Assembly (NCBI GenBank): GCA_016870275.1
Contig: VGBZ01000001.1
Coordinates: forward strand, 62,001-126,000
Source: Actinomycetota bacterium
GTDB taxonomy: Bacteria > Actinomycetota > Acidimicrobiia > Acidimicrobiales > Microtrichaceae
Direction: 5' to 3'
DNA: 64,000 bases
Shown here: positions 39,255-47,347 of the stretch, one piece after another
Numbering within the stretch: the first letter of the stretch is position 1
Layout: each line of letters opens with the position of its first letter
Notes under the pieces: generated by a model
Database searches by the model: none
Seen by the model: the letters and a program-made list of their open reading frames with translations, nothing else
Told to the model about the DNA's origin: nothing
Position numbers and translations under genes: made by a program

Positions 39255-39283
39255 AATCTAGGTTCGGCCCTGCAGAGCCGCAA
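39255..39283 (-). promoter_or_regulatory. Promoter of the ATP synthase operon
   Basis: On the minus strand TTGCGG (-35, 39278-39283) and TAGATT (-10, 39255-39260) are separated by exactly 17 bp. The start codon follows about 33 nt after the expected transcription start. This is one of the few canonical two-element promoters I can see in the window. Confidence 0.6.
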
Positions 39284-39312
39284 ATCTGCTCAGGAGCGAA
39301 TCGGAGCAACCC

Positions 39313-39900
39313 TCAGCGCAGATCCTCCGAAGGGGGGAACACCGGCGGAGCTGGGGCCTGAACCGGCGGAGCCGGGGCCTGAACCGGCGGAGCCGGGGCC
39401 TGAACCGGCGGAGCCGGGGCCTGAACCGGCGGAGCCGGGGCCTGAACCGGCGGAGCCGGGGCCTGAACCGGCGGAGCCGGGGCCTGAACTTCCGGAGCCG
39501 GGGCCTCTGGATCGCCGGCGGCCCAACGGATCGACGCGACCAACCGATCAGCGTTCGCCCGACCCTCGTAGGTGGAACGGATCAACCAGAACCGGAGGAA
39601 CCGAGCTGTGGAGTAGCGGACGAACAGAGCCGCTCCGACAACGGCGAGCGTCAGGCCGAGGAGCGAACCCTGCGCCATGTAGGCGCGTTGATCGGCCGCC
39701 GAGCCGCCGCTGGTTCCCACCATGACCGCCCCGAAGATCCCGAGCACCACGCCGATCACCATGAGCACGGCTCCGAGCAGCAGGAGTCTCTGTTCCCCGG
39801 CCCCCGAGCCGGCGATACGCAGTTCGTCGATGTCGCTGCGGAAGCGAGCGATGCGATCAGGATCTCCCGGCGATCCGGCCCCGGTGTCTGTTGCGGTCAT
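39313..39900 (-). CDS. Membrane protein with Pro-rich heptapeptide repeats
   Basis: A 195-residue protein of unknown function. It has a charged N-terminus, two hydrophobic helices (LLLLGAVLMVIGVVLGIFGAVMV and SLLGLTLAVVGAALFVRY), a short loop, then a tail of seven QAPAPPV heptads ending FPPSEDLR. The tail should be extended and stiff. Its orientation is unclear, but cell-wall spanning is possible. The ATG at 39900 has GGGAG 5 nt upstream. It ends about 100 bp before the atp operon promoter. Confidence 0.65.
   Translation of the reverse strand: MTATDTGAGSPGDPDRIARFRSDIDELRIAGSGAGEQRLLLLGAVLMVIGVVLGIFGAVMVGTSGGSAADQRAYMAQGSLLGLTLAVVGAALFVRYSTARFLRFWLIRSTYEGRANADRLVASIRWAAGDPEAPAPEVQAPAPPVQAPAPPVQAPAPPVQAPAPPVQAPAPPVQAPAPPVQAPAPPVFPPSEDLR
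39340..39507 (-). repeat. 21-bp in-frame tandem repeat encoding QAPAPPV
   Basis: Six identical 21-bp units begin at 39361, 39382, 39403, 39424, 39445 and 39466. A slightly changed copy lies on each side (39340 and 39487). Being a multiple of three, the repeat can change copy number without breaking the reading frame. Confidence 0.92.
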
Positions 39901-39994
39901 GTGCACTCCCTGGTACTCACGTTGATGTTGCTGATCACGCTCGCTGGGATGCGATAACACGCAGTGTTCGAGCCGTTCGACAACAGTTCCATGA

Positions 39995-40696
39995 TCACCC
40001 TCCCAGATAGGCCGAGGACAACTCGGACTCGATCGAAGCGGGCTCACCGACGGAACGAATGACCCCGTTGACCATGATGGCGGCGATGTCGGCCACACCG
40101 AGGACGGTGCGGGCGAACTGCTCGACGACCAGGATCGATGTCCCCGACCGTGCGATCGTCGCCACGATCCCGTAGAGCTCCTCGACGATCAAGGGAGCCA
40201 GACCCATGGAGAGTTCGTCGAGCAGGAGGACTGCTGGATCGACAGCGAGACCTCGAGCGAGGGCCAGCATCTGCTGCTCGCCACCGGAGAGCGTGCCGGC
40301 GACCTGCGTCTGCCGCTCAGCGAGACGGGGGAACCGTCCGTAGGCGACCTCCTCGACTGCTGCGAGCCGGGTCCCGGCGAGGGTCGCCATCTGCAGGTTC
40401 TCCCGCACCGTCAGGTTGGGGAAGATCCCTCGACCCTCCGGAATGGTCACCAGCCCCCTCCGGGCGAGCACCTCCGGAGCCACACCCGCAACGTTGCGTC
40501 CAGCCACCAGGACCGTTCCCGCCGTCGGCTGGATGAGCCCGCAGGCCACCGACAGGGTCGTGGTCTTCCCGGCGCCGTTCGGGCCCAGCAGCGCCACCAC
40601 CGACGAGGGAGGCACGACGAGGTCCACTCCGTGCAACACCTCGATCGTGCCGTAACCGGCGCAGATGGAGCGCAGCTCGAGGAGCGGCGCGTTCAC
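39995..40696 (-). CDS. livF: ABC transporter ATP-binding protein, LivF type
   Basis: The 233-residue second ATPase of a branched-chain amino-acid type importer. It has Walker A LLGPNGAGKTTTLSVA, the LivF-specific TIPEGRGIFPNLTVRENL, signature LSGGEQQMLALARGL and Walker B VLLLDELSMGLAP. LivF-type proteins have this short length and EGR motif. The start GTG overlaps the livG stop by 4 bp. Gene names here reflect family only; the substrate may be another amide or amino acid. Confidence 0.9.
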   Translation of the reverse strand: MNAPLLELRSICAGYGTIEVLHGVDLVVPPSSVVALLGPNGAGKTTTLSVACGLIQPTAGTVLVAGRNVAGVAPEVLARRGLVTIPEGRGIFPNLTVRENLQMATLAGTRLAAVEEVAYGRFPRLAERQTQVAGTLSGGEQQMLALARGLAVDPAVLLLDELSMGLAPLIVEELYGIVATIARSGTSILVVEQFARTVLGVADIAAIMVNGVIRSVGEPASIESELSSAYLGG

Positions 40697-41523
40697 CCGC
40701 TGGCCCCCAGTTCGGATTCGACGATCGGCGCTGTGGATCTCAACGCCTCGTCACCTCCGAGGTACGCATCGAGCACCGCCCGGTTGGACTGCACCTCCGT
40801 CGGGGTGCCCGAAGCGATGACCTGACCGAAGTTCAACACCGACAGGTCTGCGCACACCCGCATGACCAGGGCCACGTCGTGCTCCACGAGCAGAACCCCG
40901 AGCCCCGCCGCAGCGAGCTCACCCAGCAGGACCCCGAGATCGCCGGTCTCGCGGTCATCGAGCCCGGACGCCGGCTCGTCGAGCAGGAGTACTCGGGGGC
41001 GTGCCGCCAGGGCCCGCCCCAACTCGACCTTGCGCGCCGACCCGGTCGACAGCGCACCGACGGGAACGTCGGCGGAGTCCGCCAGCCCGATCCGGGTCAC
41101 GATCAGGTCCACCTCGTCGTCGGCCGTCAACGACGAGTCGGTGGCGCCGGCGAGGAACTGCGGAGCGGGCGGCCGTCGACGTGACCAACTCCGCCGGATC
41201 TCGAGTCCGACACGCACGTTGTCGGCGACGGTGAGCGACGAGAACACCTCGAGACGCTGGAAGGTCCGCCCGACACCGCGGCGAGCGCGCTGGTGGGTCG
41301 ACAACCGGCCGAGATCCTCCCCGGAGAGGCGCACTCGTCCAGCGGACAGAGGGGTCACTCCACAGATGGCGTTGAACGTCGTCGTCTTCCCAGCACCGTT
41401 CGGGCCGATGAGACCGGTGATGCGACCGGCGTGGACCTGGATCGACACGTCGCTGACCGCAAGGTGTCCACCGAAGCGAACCGACAGTCCCTCGACGGCG
41501 AGTACGGGAGCCACGTCGTTCAC
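40693..41523 (-). CDS. livG: ABC transporter ATP-binding protein, LivG type
   Basis: The 276-residue first ATPase of the importer. It has Walker A LIGPNGAGKTTTFNAICG and the LivG-specific GVGRTFQRLEVFSSLTVADNV. The signature motif is degenerate: GALSTGSARKVELGRAL in place of LSGGQ. Walker B is VLLLDEPASGLDD. The degenerate signature is unusual but occurs in LivG relatives with a YGxQR-type motif. It overlaps livF and the permease gene by 4 bp each. Confidence 0.9.
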   Translation of the reverse strand: MNDVAPVLAVEGLSVRFGGHLAVSDVSIQVHAGRITGLIGPNGAGKTTTFNAICGVTPLSAGRVRLSGEDLGRLSTHQRARRGVGRTFQRLEVFSSLTVADNVRVGLEIRRSWSRRRPPAPQFLAGATDSSLTADDEVDLIVTRIGLADSADVPVGALSTGSARKVELGRALAARPRVLLLDEPASGLDDRETGDLGVLLGELAAAGLGVLLVEHDVALVMRVCADLSVLNFGQVIASGTPTEVQSNRAVLDAYLGGDEALRSTAPIVESELGASG

Positions 41524-43940
41524 CGGTCGGCTCCGGCCACAGCGGATGCACCCCGTGATGCGGTGACGTGTTCCAGTCCGATCGCCTCGACCTCCGCTTC
41601 GAAATCGTCCTCGCTAAGACCCATCTGACGAGTCGCTTCGAGCGCATCGGCGCGGACCAGCGGCCGGTCGACGCCGACGAGGTCCGGCGACGGCGGAATC
41701 GGTCGGCGCAGTTGTTCCGGTGCCACTCCGAGGATCCCGATGGCCACCCGGGCCGAGAGTGCTGCGAACACGATGATCAACAGGATCCGGACACCGTTGG
41801 AGGAGATCCGATCGGCCCATGGGAACACCGCAGCGGCAACCGTGACGAGGGCCAGCCAGAGCGCACACGCCAGTCGTCGGGGCGGTGGCGCCGTGTCCTC
41901 CGGCAGGACAGGCCGGAGAATCAGCGGCAACAGAGGGACTGCAGCCACCACGAAGACGAACAGCGCCGCTGCGAACGACCACTTGGCCAACGGGCCGAAC
42001 CGGGTGGCCAACCACAGAGCCACCACCCCGCCGACGGTGAACGCCAGCGCCGCTGCTGACCGACCGACCGCTCGGTAGCCCACGGCGATCTGTGGAGCTG
42101 CGCCGTCGGGTTCCCGACCGAGCGAGATGCCCATGAGCCCCGGCGTGAACGTCAGGACGTCACGAACCGGGATGCTGACGAATCGGAAGACACCGATGGC
42201 ATTGGCGGCGAACACCGTCGATGCGATCGGGATCGCCCCGAGCAGCATGCCGCCCATGAACGCTCCGGCGATGGATCCGATACCACCCACCACTGCGAGC
42301 ATGGTGACCGGCAACGACGACGGCAGGGCGAAGTTGTCGGCGGTGAAGGTCCTCCCGGCCAGCGCCCCACCGGCGCCGGCGATCGCTGCAGACAGGGCGA
42401 AGACACCGACCTTGGTCGATGTGAGGTTCAAGCCGAGGGTGGCGCACGCCACCGGCGAGTCCTTCATGGCCGTCAGACGCCGACCCCACGCACTCCGGCG
42501 CAACCAGACCAACAGATTGCCGGTACCAGCGAACAGGATCGCCAGGAGGACGAGTTGCTTGAAGTCGGTATCGGCGGTGAACGGGCCGATCGACAACGGG
42601 GGCACCTGCACTGATCCGCTCGGGATGATCTGCTGCTGGTTGAAGATCATCGCGGTGCAGAACAGTGCGAACGCAGCGGTGGCGAGCGCCAGGTAGATGC
42701 CGGAGAGCCGTAGCGCCGGGAGTGCGATCACTGCTCCGACCGCCGCACAGAGGGCGATCGACGCCGCAACGGCGAGGGGCGATCCATTGGCCCCCCAGGC
42801 GGCCATCGCCACGGCGCCGATCCCGGTGAACGTCAACTGGGCCAGCGAGATCTGGCCGGCGTAACCAGTGAGGGGGACCAGCGAGAGCGTGATGAGGGCG
42901 AACCCGGCACCCTTCGTGACCAACACGAGGTCCGACGGCGCGATGAGTGACCCCAGCGCGGCGAGCACCAACACGAGTGCCAATCCGCCGAACACGGCGA
43001 TCCGTTGGGACGGCACCGGCTGTGGCGGACGCAGCCGGGCTGCTCCATGGGACCGCAGTCGGGCTTCGGGCTGGATCAGCAGGACGGTGAACAACATGAT
43101 CGCCGGGAGCGCAGCGGCGAGGTTCCCCAGAGCGATCGGCCCGACGGTCAGGTCGGGGTTGATGTACCCGGTGACGTAGGACTGGGCCAGGCCGAGGATG
43201 ACCGCTCCGAGGAACGCCCCGGGCAGACTCCGCAGTCGCCCCACCACGGCGACGGCGTAGGTGTTGACGACCAGCAGCGTCAGCGTCACGGCTGAGAGCG
43301 TCTGTTCGGTCGAGTAGAGCACGCCGGAGATGGCGGCCAGCGCCGCCCCCAGCCCCCAGGACAACATGGCGGTACGACCTGGCCGACCTCCGTTCAGCTG
43401 CAGCAGCGAGCGGTCGTCGACGACGGCTCGCATGGCGATGCCGAGACGGGTCCGGGTGAACAGGAGTCGGAGCCCACCGGCGACCACGACCGCCACGACC
43501 AGAGCGAGCAGCCGGGACCACTGCACCCGAACCCCGGCGAATTCCACGGAGCGGCCCTCGAAGAACGGCGGCACTGGCCGGGAGACGTCGGGCGGCCAGA
43601 TGACCTGTGCCAGACCGAGGAGCGCCACCATGAGGCTGACGGTCACGACGATCTTCACGACGTCCGAGGAACCCTCGATTCCCCGCATGATGACCCGCTC
43701 GACCACGGCACCGAAGAGCGGCGCCGCCACGAACACGATCAGGATCACCGCCGGGATGGTCGGCACACCCCAGGCGACGCTGACCTGCCAGAAGCCAAAC
43801 GCCGCCAGCATCCCGAAGGCGCCGTGGGCGAAGTTGAAGATGCCCGACGTCGTGTAGGTGACGACCAGCCCCGATGCAGCGATGGCGTAGATCGCCGCTG
43901 AGGAGAGTCCGGCGATCGTGAAGACCAGGAACTTGTCCAT
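41520..43940 (-). CDS. Fused LivH-LivM permease of a branched-chain amino-acid type ABC importer
   Basis: One 806-residue protein carries both permease subunits. Residues 1-290 are LivH-like (SGLVVTYTTSGIFNFAHGAFG, then VDDRSLLQLNGGRPGRTAML and SLPGAFLGAVILGLAQSYV). Residues from about 320 are LivM-like (LVPLTGYAGQISLAQLTFTGIG, RLTAMKDSPVACATLGLN, VVGGIGSIAGAFMGGMLLGAIP). After LivM come further membrane helices and a soluble tail (DDFEAEVEAIGLEHVTAS) of unknown role. The fusion forces a 1:1 pairing of the permeases. It starts 38 bp after the binding-protein stop. Confidence 0.9.
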   Translation of the reverse strand: MDKFLVFTIAGLSSAAIYAIAASGLVVTYTTSGIFNFAHGAFGMLAAFGFWQVSVAWGVPTIPAVILIVFVAAPLFGAVVERVIMRGIEGSSDVVKIVVTVSLMVALLGLAQVIWPPDVSRPVPPFFEGRSVEFAGVRVQWSRLLALVVAVVVAGGLRLLFTRTRLGIAMRAVVDDRSLLQLNGGRPGRTAMLSWGLGAALAAISGVLYSTEQTLSAVTLTLLVVNTYAVAVVGRLRSLPGAFLGAVILGLAQSYVTGYINPDLTVGPIALGNLAAALPAIMLFTVLLIQPEARLRSHGAARLRPPQPVPSQRIAVFGGLALVLVLAALGSLIAPSDLVLVTKGAGFALITLSLVPLTGYAGQISLAQLTFTGIGAVAMAAWGANGSPLAVAASIALCAAVGAVIALPALRLSGIYLALATAAFALFCTAMIFNQQQIIPSGSVQVPPLSIGPFTADTDFKQLVLLAILFAGTGNLLVWLRRSAWGRRLTAMKDSPVACATLGLNLTSTKVGVFALSAAIAGAGGALAGRTFTADNFALPSSLPVTMLAVVGGIGSIAGAFMGGMLLGAIPIASTVFAANAIGVFRFVSIPVRDVLTFTPGLMGISLGREPDGAAPQIAVGYRAVGRSAAALAFTVGGVVALWLATRFGPLAKWSFAAALFVFVVAAVPLLPLILRPVLPEDTAPPPRRLACALWLALVTVAAAVFPWADRISSNGVRILLIIVFAALSARVAIGILGVAPEQLRRPIPPSPDLVGVDRPLVRADALEATRQMGLSEDDFEAEVEAIGLEHVTASRGASAVAGADR

Positions 43941-43978
43941 GCGTCGCCGGGGCCGGAGTCAGGTCAGCCGGTTACGGG

Positions 43979-45406
43979 TTAGTTCGGGTACTTCGGGTTG
44001 ATTTTCGCCTCGACGCCGAGGTCCTCGGTCACCGTGGCCACGCTGTCGGGCGGACAGTGGAACCCGTCGCCGTCGTCGTCGGTGCCACCGACCTCCGGGT
44101 AGAGGCGTTCCCATTTCCCGCCCTTGGCCACGACGAGCAGACCGCACTCGGTGGGCTCGGAGCGACCCGGATCGCTCGAGGCATGAAGACCTCCAGCGGT
44201 CCAGTCCTCGACGGCCTCGGCTTCGGTGATCACGCAGGTGCGGTCAATCACGCCACCGTTCTTCTCCGCACAGGTCGACGCAGACGTAACGAACAACAGC
44301 CAGGCCGAAGTGCTCTGCAGGCCGAGCGAAGCCACCTTGCCGTCGGGAACGTACTGCGCCAGCGTGTCGAGGTACTGCTGGACCGCCGGCCACTGATCTG
44401 CTTCTTCGAACGGGTGGTAGGCGGTCCGGACGATGATTCCCTCCGCAGCGGTCGGGCCGGCGGCGAAGACCTTGTCGTCGTAGATGTTGGTCTCGTTGAT
44501 GATCGTGCCCTCCCACCCCTGGTCTCGGAGAGCCTTGAAGAGGTTGGCGGCGTTGCTCGGCTCGCCGATCCAGTAGAGCGACGTGGCGCCGGAGTCCTTC
44601 ACCTTCTGGGCCAGCGGCGTCCAGTCGGACAGCCCCGTCACCGGGTACGGGAGCCCCGGGAGTTGTTCGATGCCGCCGACCTGCTGGACCGCAGCGTCGT
44701 ACTGCGTCTTGACGACCTGGAGGGACGGGAGTTCCCCGTAGACCACGATGTTCTTCTTGGAATCCTCGGGTTCGAGCTTCTTGAAGTCGGTGAGCCACTG
44801 AGTGGACTTCTTGGTCGGCGGGTTCGGGATCACCTGCACCTGACCGTTGGACAGGCCCTTGGTCGGCGACACGGCGAAGCCGGGGATGTCGATCATGTTG
44901 CACTGGTGGAAGTCCGAGCCGGCCTTGCCGCTGAACTCGAGGTCGTCCTGGGTGAAGGCGCCGCCGACCATGGCGAACGCCTCGGTGCAGATCGTCGTCA
45001 TGACCGACTCGACCTCGAAGAGCTTCCCGTCCGCGTCGATGAGTTCGATCTGCAGACCCTGGATCCCACCGGCGGCGTTGCACCACTCGGCGAAGGCCAC
45101 CGATGCGTCCCAGAGCTCCTTGTTGAGGCCGGGTCGGATCTCGGAGCTGCGGTCGCTCCCGACGGCGACGTTGATCGTGCCGGGAGCGCTCGTTCCCTCA
45201 CCGGGTGCGACAGTGGCCTCTCCCGGGCCGCACACGTTCTTCAGATCCCCCCACGACGCACCCGTGTCGGCCACGGTGGTCGTGGTCTCGGCCTGTTCCC
45301 CGCCCGATTCACCGCCGGACTCATCACCTGACGCTCCGCACGAAGCGGCCACGAGCGACACCGCCGCTACGAGTGGGATCAGCAATCGTCGGCTGACGTC
45401 TGTCAT
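43979..45406 (-). CDS. ABC transporter substrate-binding lipoprotein, LivJ/LivK-like
   Basis: A 475-residue periplasmic binding protein of type I fold. The N-terminus has a basic start, a hydrophobic stretch and a lipobox-like VAASCGASGD, then an acidic and Thr-rich linker. The mature part opens with TINVAVGSDRSSEIRPGLNK. The ligand-binding core includes AAGGIQGLQIELIDADGK, MVGGAFTQDDLEFSG and a hinge with PGLPYPVTGLSDWTP. The C-terminus contains DDDGDGFHCPPDS, which looks like a calcium-binding or EF-like loop. It is the only gene in the window ending in TAA. The ATG at 45406 has GGGGGGA upstream. The ligand is unknown. Confidence 0.88.
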   Translation of the reverse strand: MTDVSRRLLIPLVAAVSLVAASCGASGDESGGESGGEQAETTTTVADTGASWGDLKNVCGPGEATVAPGEGTSAPGTINVAVGSDRSSEIRPGLNKELWDASVAFAEWCNAAGGIQGLQIELIDADGKLFEVESVMTTICTEAFAMVGGAFTQDDLEFSGKAGSDFHQCNMIDIPGFAVSPTKGLSNGQVQVIPNPPTKKSTQWLTDFKKLEPEDSKKNIVVYGELPSLQVVKTQYDAAVQQVGGIEQLPGLPYPVTGLSDWTPLAQKVKDSGATSLYWIGEPSNAANLFKALRDQGWEGTIINETNIYDDKVFAAGPTAAEGIIVRTAYHPFEEADQWPAVQQYLDTLAQYVPDGKVASLGLQSTSAWLLFVTSASTCAEKNGGVIDRTCVITEAEAVEDWTAGGLHASSDPGRSEPTECGLLVVAKGGKWERLYPEVGGTDDDGDGFHCPPDSVATVTEDLGVEAKINPKYPN

Positions 45407-45549
45407 GTCGGTTCCCCCCGGTCTTCTGCGACCGCCGAAGGCGGACCGCTCGAACGTGATCTGTCTAGCACGTGACTGCGCCGTGGATACGGGCAGTGGC
45501 CCGGTGACCACCGATCCAACTCGTCCCGACAGCGGTGTGGCGCAGCAAG

Positions 45550-45578
45550 AATCTGACAGAGTGTCAGAAACGCGTCAA
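45550..45578 (-). promoter_or_regulatory. Promoter of the liv-type operon overlapped by a dyad operator
   Basis: On the minus strand TTGACG (-35, 45573-45578) and CAGATT (-10, 45550-45555) are 17 bp apart. A perfect 7-bp inverted repeat TCTGACA-GAG-TGTCAGA (45552-45568) lies over the -10 and spacer. This fits a repressor site of the TetR/FadR kind. The 203-bp gap also serves the divergent amidohydrolase gene, so one regulator could control both. Confidence 0.5.
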
Positions 45579-45609
45579 GCACCTGAGCCGACACCCGAAG
45601 GACGCCACC

Positions 45610-47337
45610 ATGGACCTGATCATCCGAAACGCCACCCTCATCGACGGGAGCGGCGCCCCGGAGCGTCCGGCCGACGTCGCCGTGACCGACGGGCGGATCG
45701 AGTTGGTCGAGGAACCCGGTCGCATCGACCGGGACGCCATCGAGGAACTCGACGCCACCGGTCTGGTGCTGACCCCGGGGTTCATCGATCCCCACACCCA
45801 CTACGACGCCCAGCTCTTCTGGGATCCGACTGCGTCACCGTCGGTGCTGCACGGAGTGACGACGGTGATCGGGGGCAACTGCGGGTTCACCCTGGCGCCC
45901 CTGCTACCGGGGGACGGCGACTACGTACGACGCATGATGGCCAAGGTCGAGGGGATGCCGCTCGCTGCACTCGAGCAGGGTCTCGACTGGGACTGGTCGA
46001 GTTTCGGGGAGTACCTCGACCGCCTCGACGGACGGCTCGGGGTGAATGCCGGATTCCTCGTGGGCCACTGCGCCCTCCGCCGCGTGGTGATGGGGCCGGC
46101 AGCGACCACCGAGGACGCCTCACCCGAACAGCTCCGGGCCATGAGCGATCTGCTGGCGGAGTCGATCCGAGCCGGCGGCCTCGGATTCTCCACAACCCGG
46201 GCCCGCACCCACTCCGACGGTGACGGGGAGCCCGTGGCGTCGCGCCGGGCGACCGTGGAGGAACTGCTCGCGCTCGCTGCTGTGGTGGGCGAGCACGAGG
46301 GAACGACGCTCGAGTTCGCCTCGGACGGCTGCCTCGACGGTTTCGACGACGACGAGATCGAGTTCATGATCGCCTTCTCCAAGGCCGGCGACCGACCGCT
46401 GAACTGGAATGTGTTGACCGTCGACTCCCACGCTCCTGACCGCTACCGGAACCAACTCGCCGCCATGGACCGCTGCAGAGCCGAGGGCGCGCGTGTGGTC
46501 GCCCTCACCATGCCGGTCATCGTCGGCATGAACATGAGCTTCGCCAACCACTGTGCGCTCAACATGATGCCGGATTGGGGTGAGATCCTCGGGCTTCCGA
46601 TCCCCGAACGCATCGAGCGCCTCCGGGACCCGGCCACTCGGCGATTCATGGCCGAGCGCGCCTCCTCACCCGATGCAGGCGTGTTCGCCCGCCTGACCGG
46701 CTGGGACGGCTACGTGATCGGCGACACGTTCTCCCCGGCGAACGATGGCCTCAGCGGCCGGCGCGTCGGCGACATCGCCGCCGAGCGCAACGCCGATGCC
46801 TTCGACACCCTGATCGACATCGTGCTCGCCGACGAGCTCCGAACCGTCCTCTGGCCCAGCGCCACCGACAACGACTCCGAGTCCTGGGAACTCCGGAGGC
46901 TCGCCTGGCAACACCCGGCGGTCATGCTCGGTGGCTCCGACGCCGGCGCCCACCTCGATCGGATGCAGGGCGCCAACTACACCACCCGCTTCATCGCCGA
47001 CTGCCTCCGAGGCCGGCGCCTGACGACGCTCCCCGACGCCGTACGCATGCTCACGTCGGTGCCGGCGCAGCTCTTCGGGCTGATCGACCGGGGCATCGTC
47101 ACGCCGGGAGCGCACGCCGATCTGGCCCTGTTCGACCCGGCGACGCTCGACTCCGAGATGCTCACGCTGCTCAACGACCTCCCCGGCGACACCGGGCGGC
47201 TGTACGCCGGTGCGGTCGGGATGCACCGTGTGTGGGTCGGGGGGGTGGAGGTCGTGCGGGACGACCGATCGACCGGAGCGACGCCGGGCACGGTGCTGCG
47301 CTCCGGGCGGGACACCCAGACGGTGACTACCGGTTGA
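45610..47337 (+). CDS. N-acyl-D-amino-acid deacylase-like amidohydrolase
   Basis: A 575-residue metal-dependent amidohydrolase of the D-aminoacylase group. It has the N-terminal beta domain (LIIRNATLIDGSGAPERPADV), then GLVLTPGFIDPHTHYDAQLFWDP with the metal His pair. VIGGNCGFTLAPL follows with the bridging Cys typical for D-aminoacylases, then a late Asp in VMLGGSDAGAHLD. GVITPGAHADLALFDP is the family end. It is divergent from the amino-acid type importer and shares the operator region, so import and cleavage of an N-acyl amino acid is a reasonable inference. The ATG at 45610 is used. The open frame upstream to 45535 overlaps the promoter. Confidence 0.88.
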   Translation: MDLIIRNATLIDGSGAPERPADVAVTDGRIELVEEPGRIDRDAIEELDATGLVLTPGFIDPHTHYDAQLFWDPTASPSVLHGVTTVIGGNCGFTLAPLLPGDGDYVRRMMAKVEGMPLAALEQGLDWDWSSFGEYLDRLDGRLGVNAGFLVGHCALRRVVMGPAATTEDASPEQLRAMSDLLAESIRAGGLGFSTTRARTHSDGDGEPVASRRATVEELLALAAVVGEHEGTTLEFASDGCLDGFDDDEIEFMIAFSKAGDRPLNWNVLTVDSHAPDRYRNQLAAMDRCRAEGARVVALTMPVIVGMNMSFANHCALNMMPDWGEILGLPIPERIERLRDPATRRFMAERASSPDAGVFARLTGWDGYVIGDTFSPANDGLSGRRVGDIAAERNADAFDTLIDIVLADELRTVLWPSATDNDSESWELRRLAWQHPAVMLGGSDAGAHLDRMQGANYTTRFIADCLRGRRLTTLPDAVRMLTSVPAQLFGLIDRGIVTPGAHADLALFDPATLDSEMLTLLNDLPGDTGRLYAGAVGMHRVWVGGVEVVRDDRSTGATPGTVLRSGRDTQTVTTG

Positions 47338-47347
47338 GACGGCCCGG

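Noticed and set aside
39340-39507. Recombination or attachment site
   Set aside because: The repeat is in frame and encodes a regular heptapeptide, so it is explained as a coding repeat.
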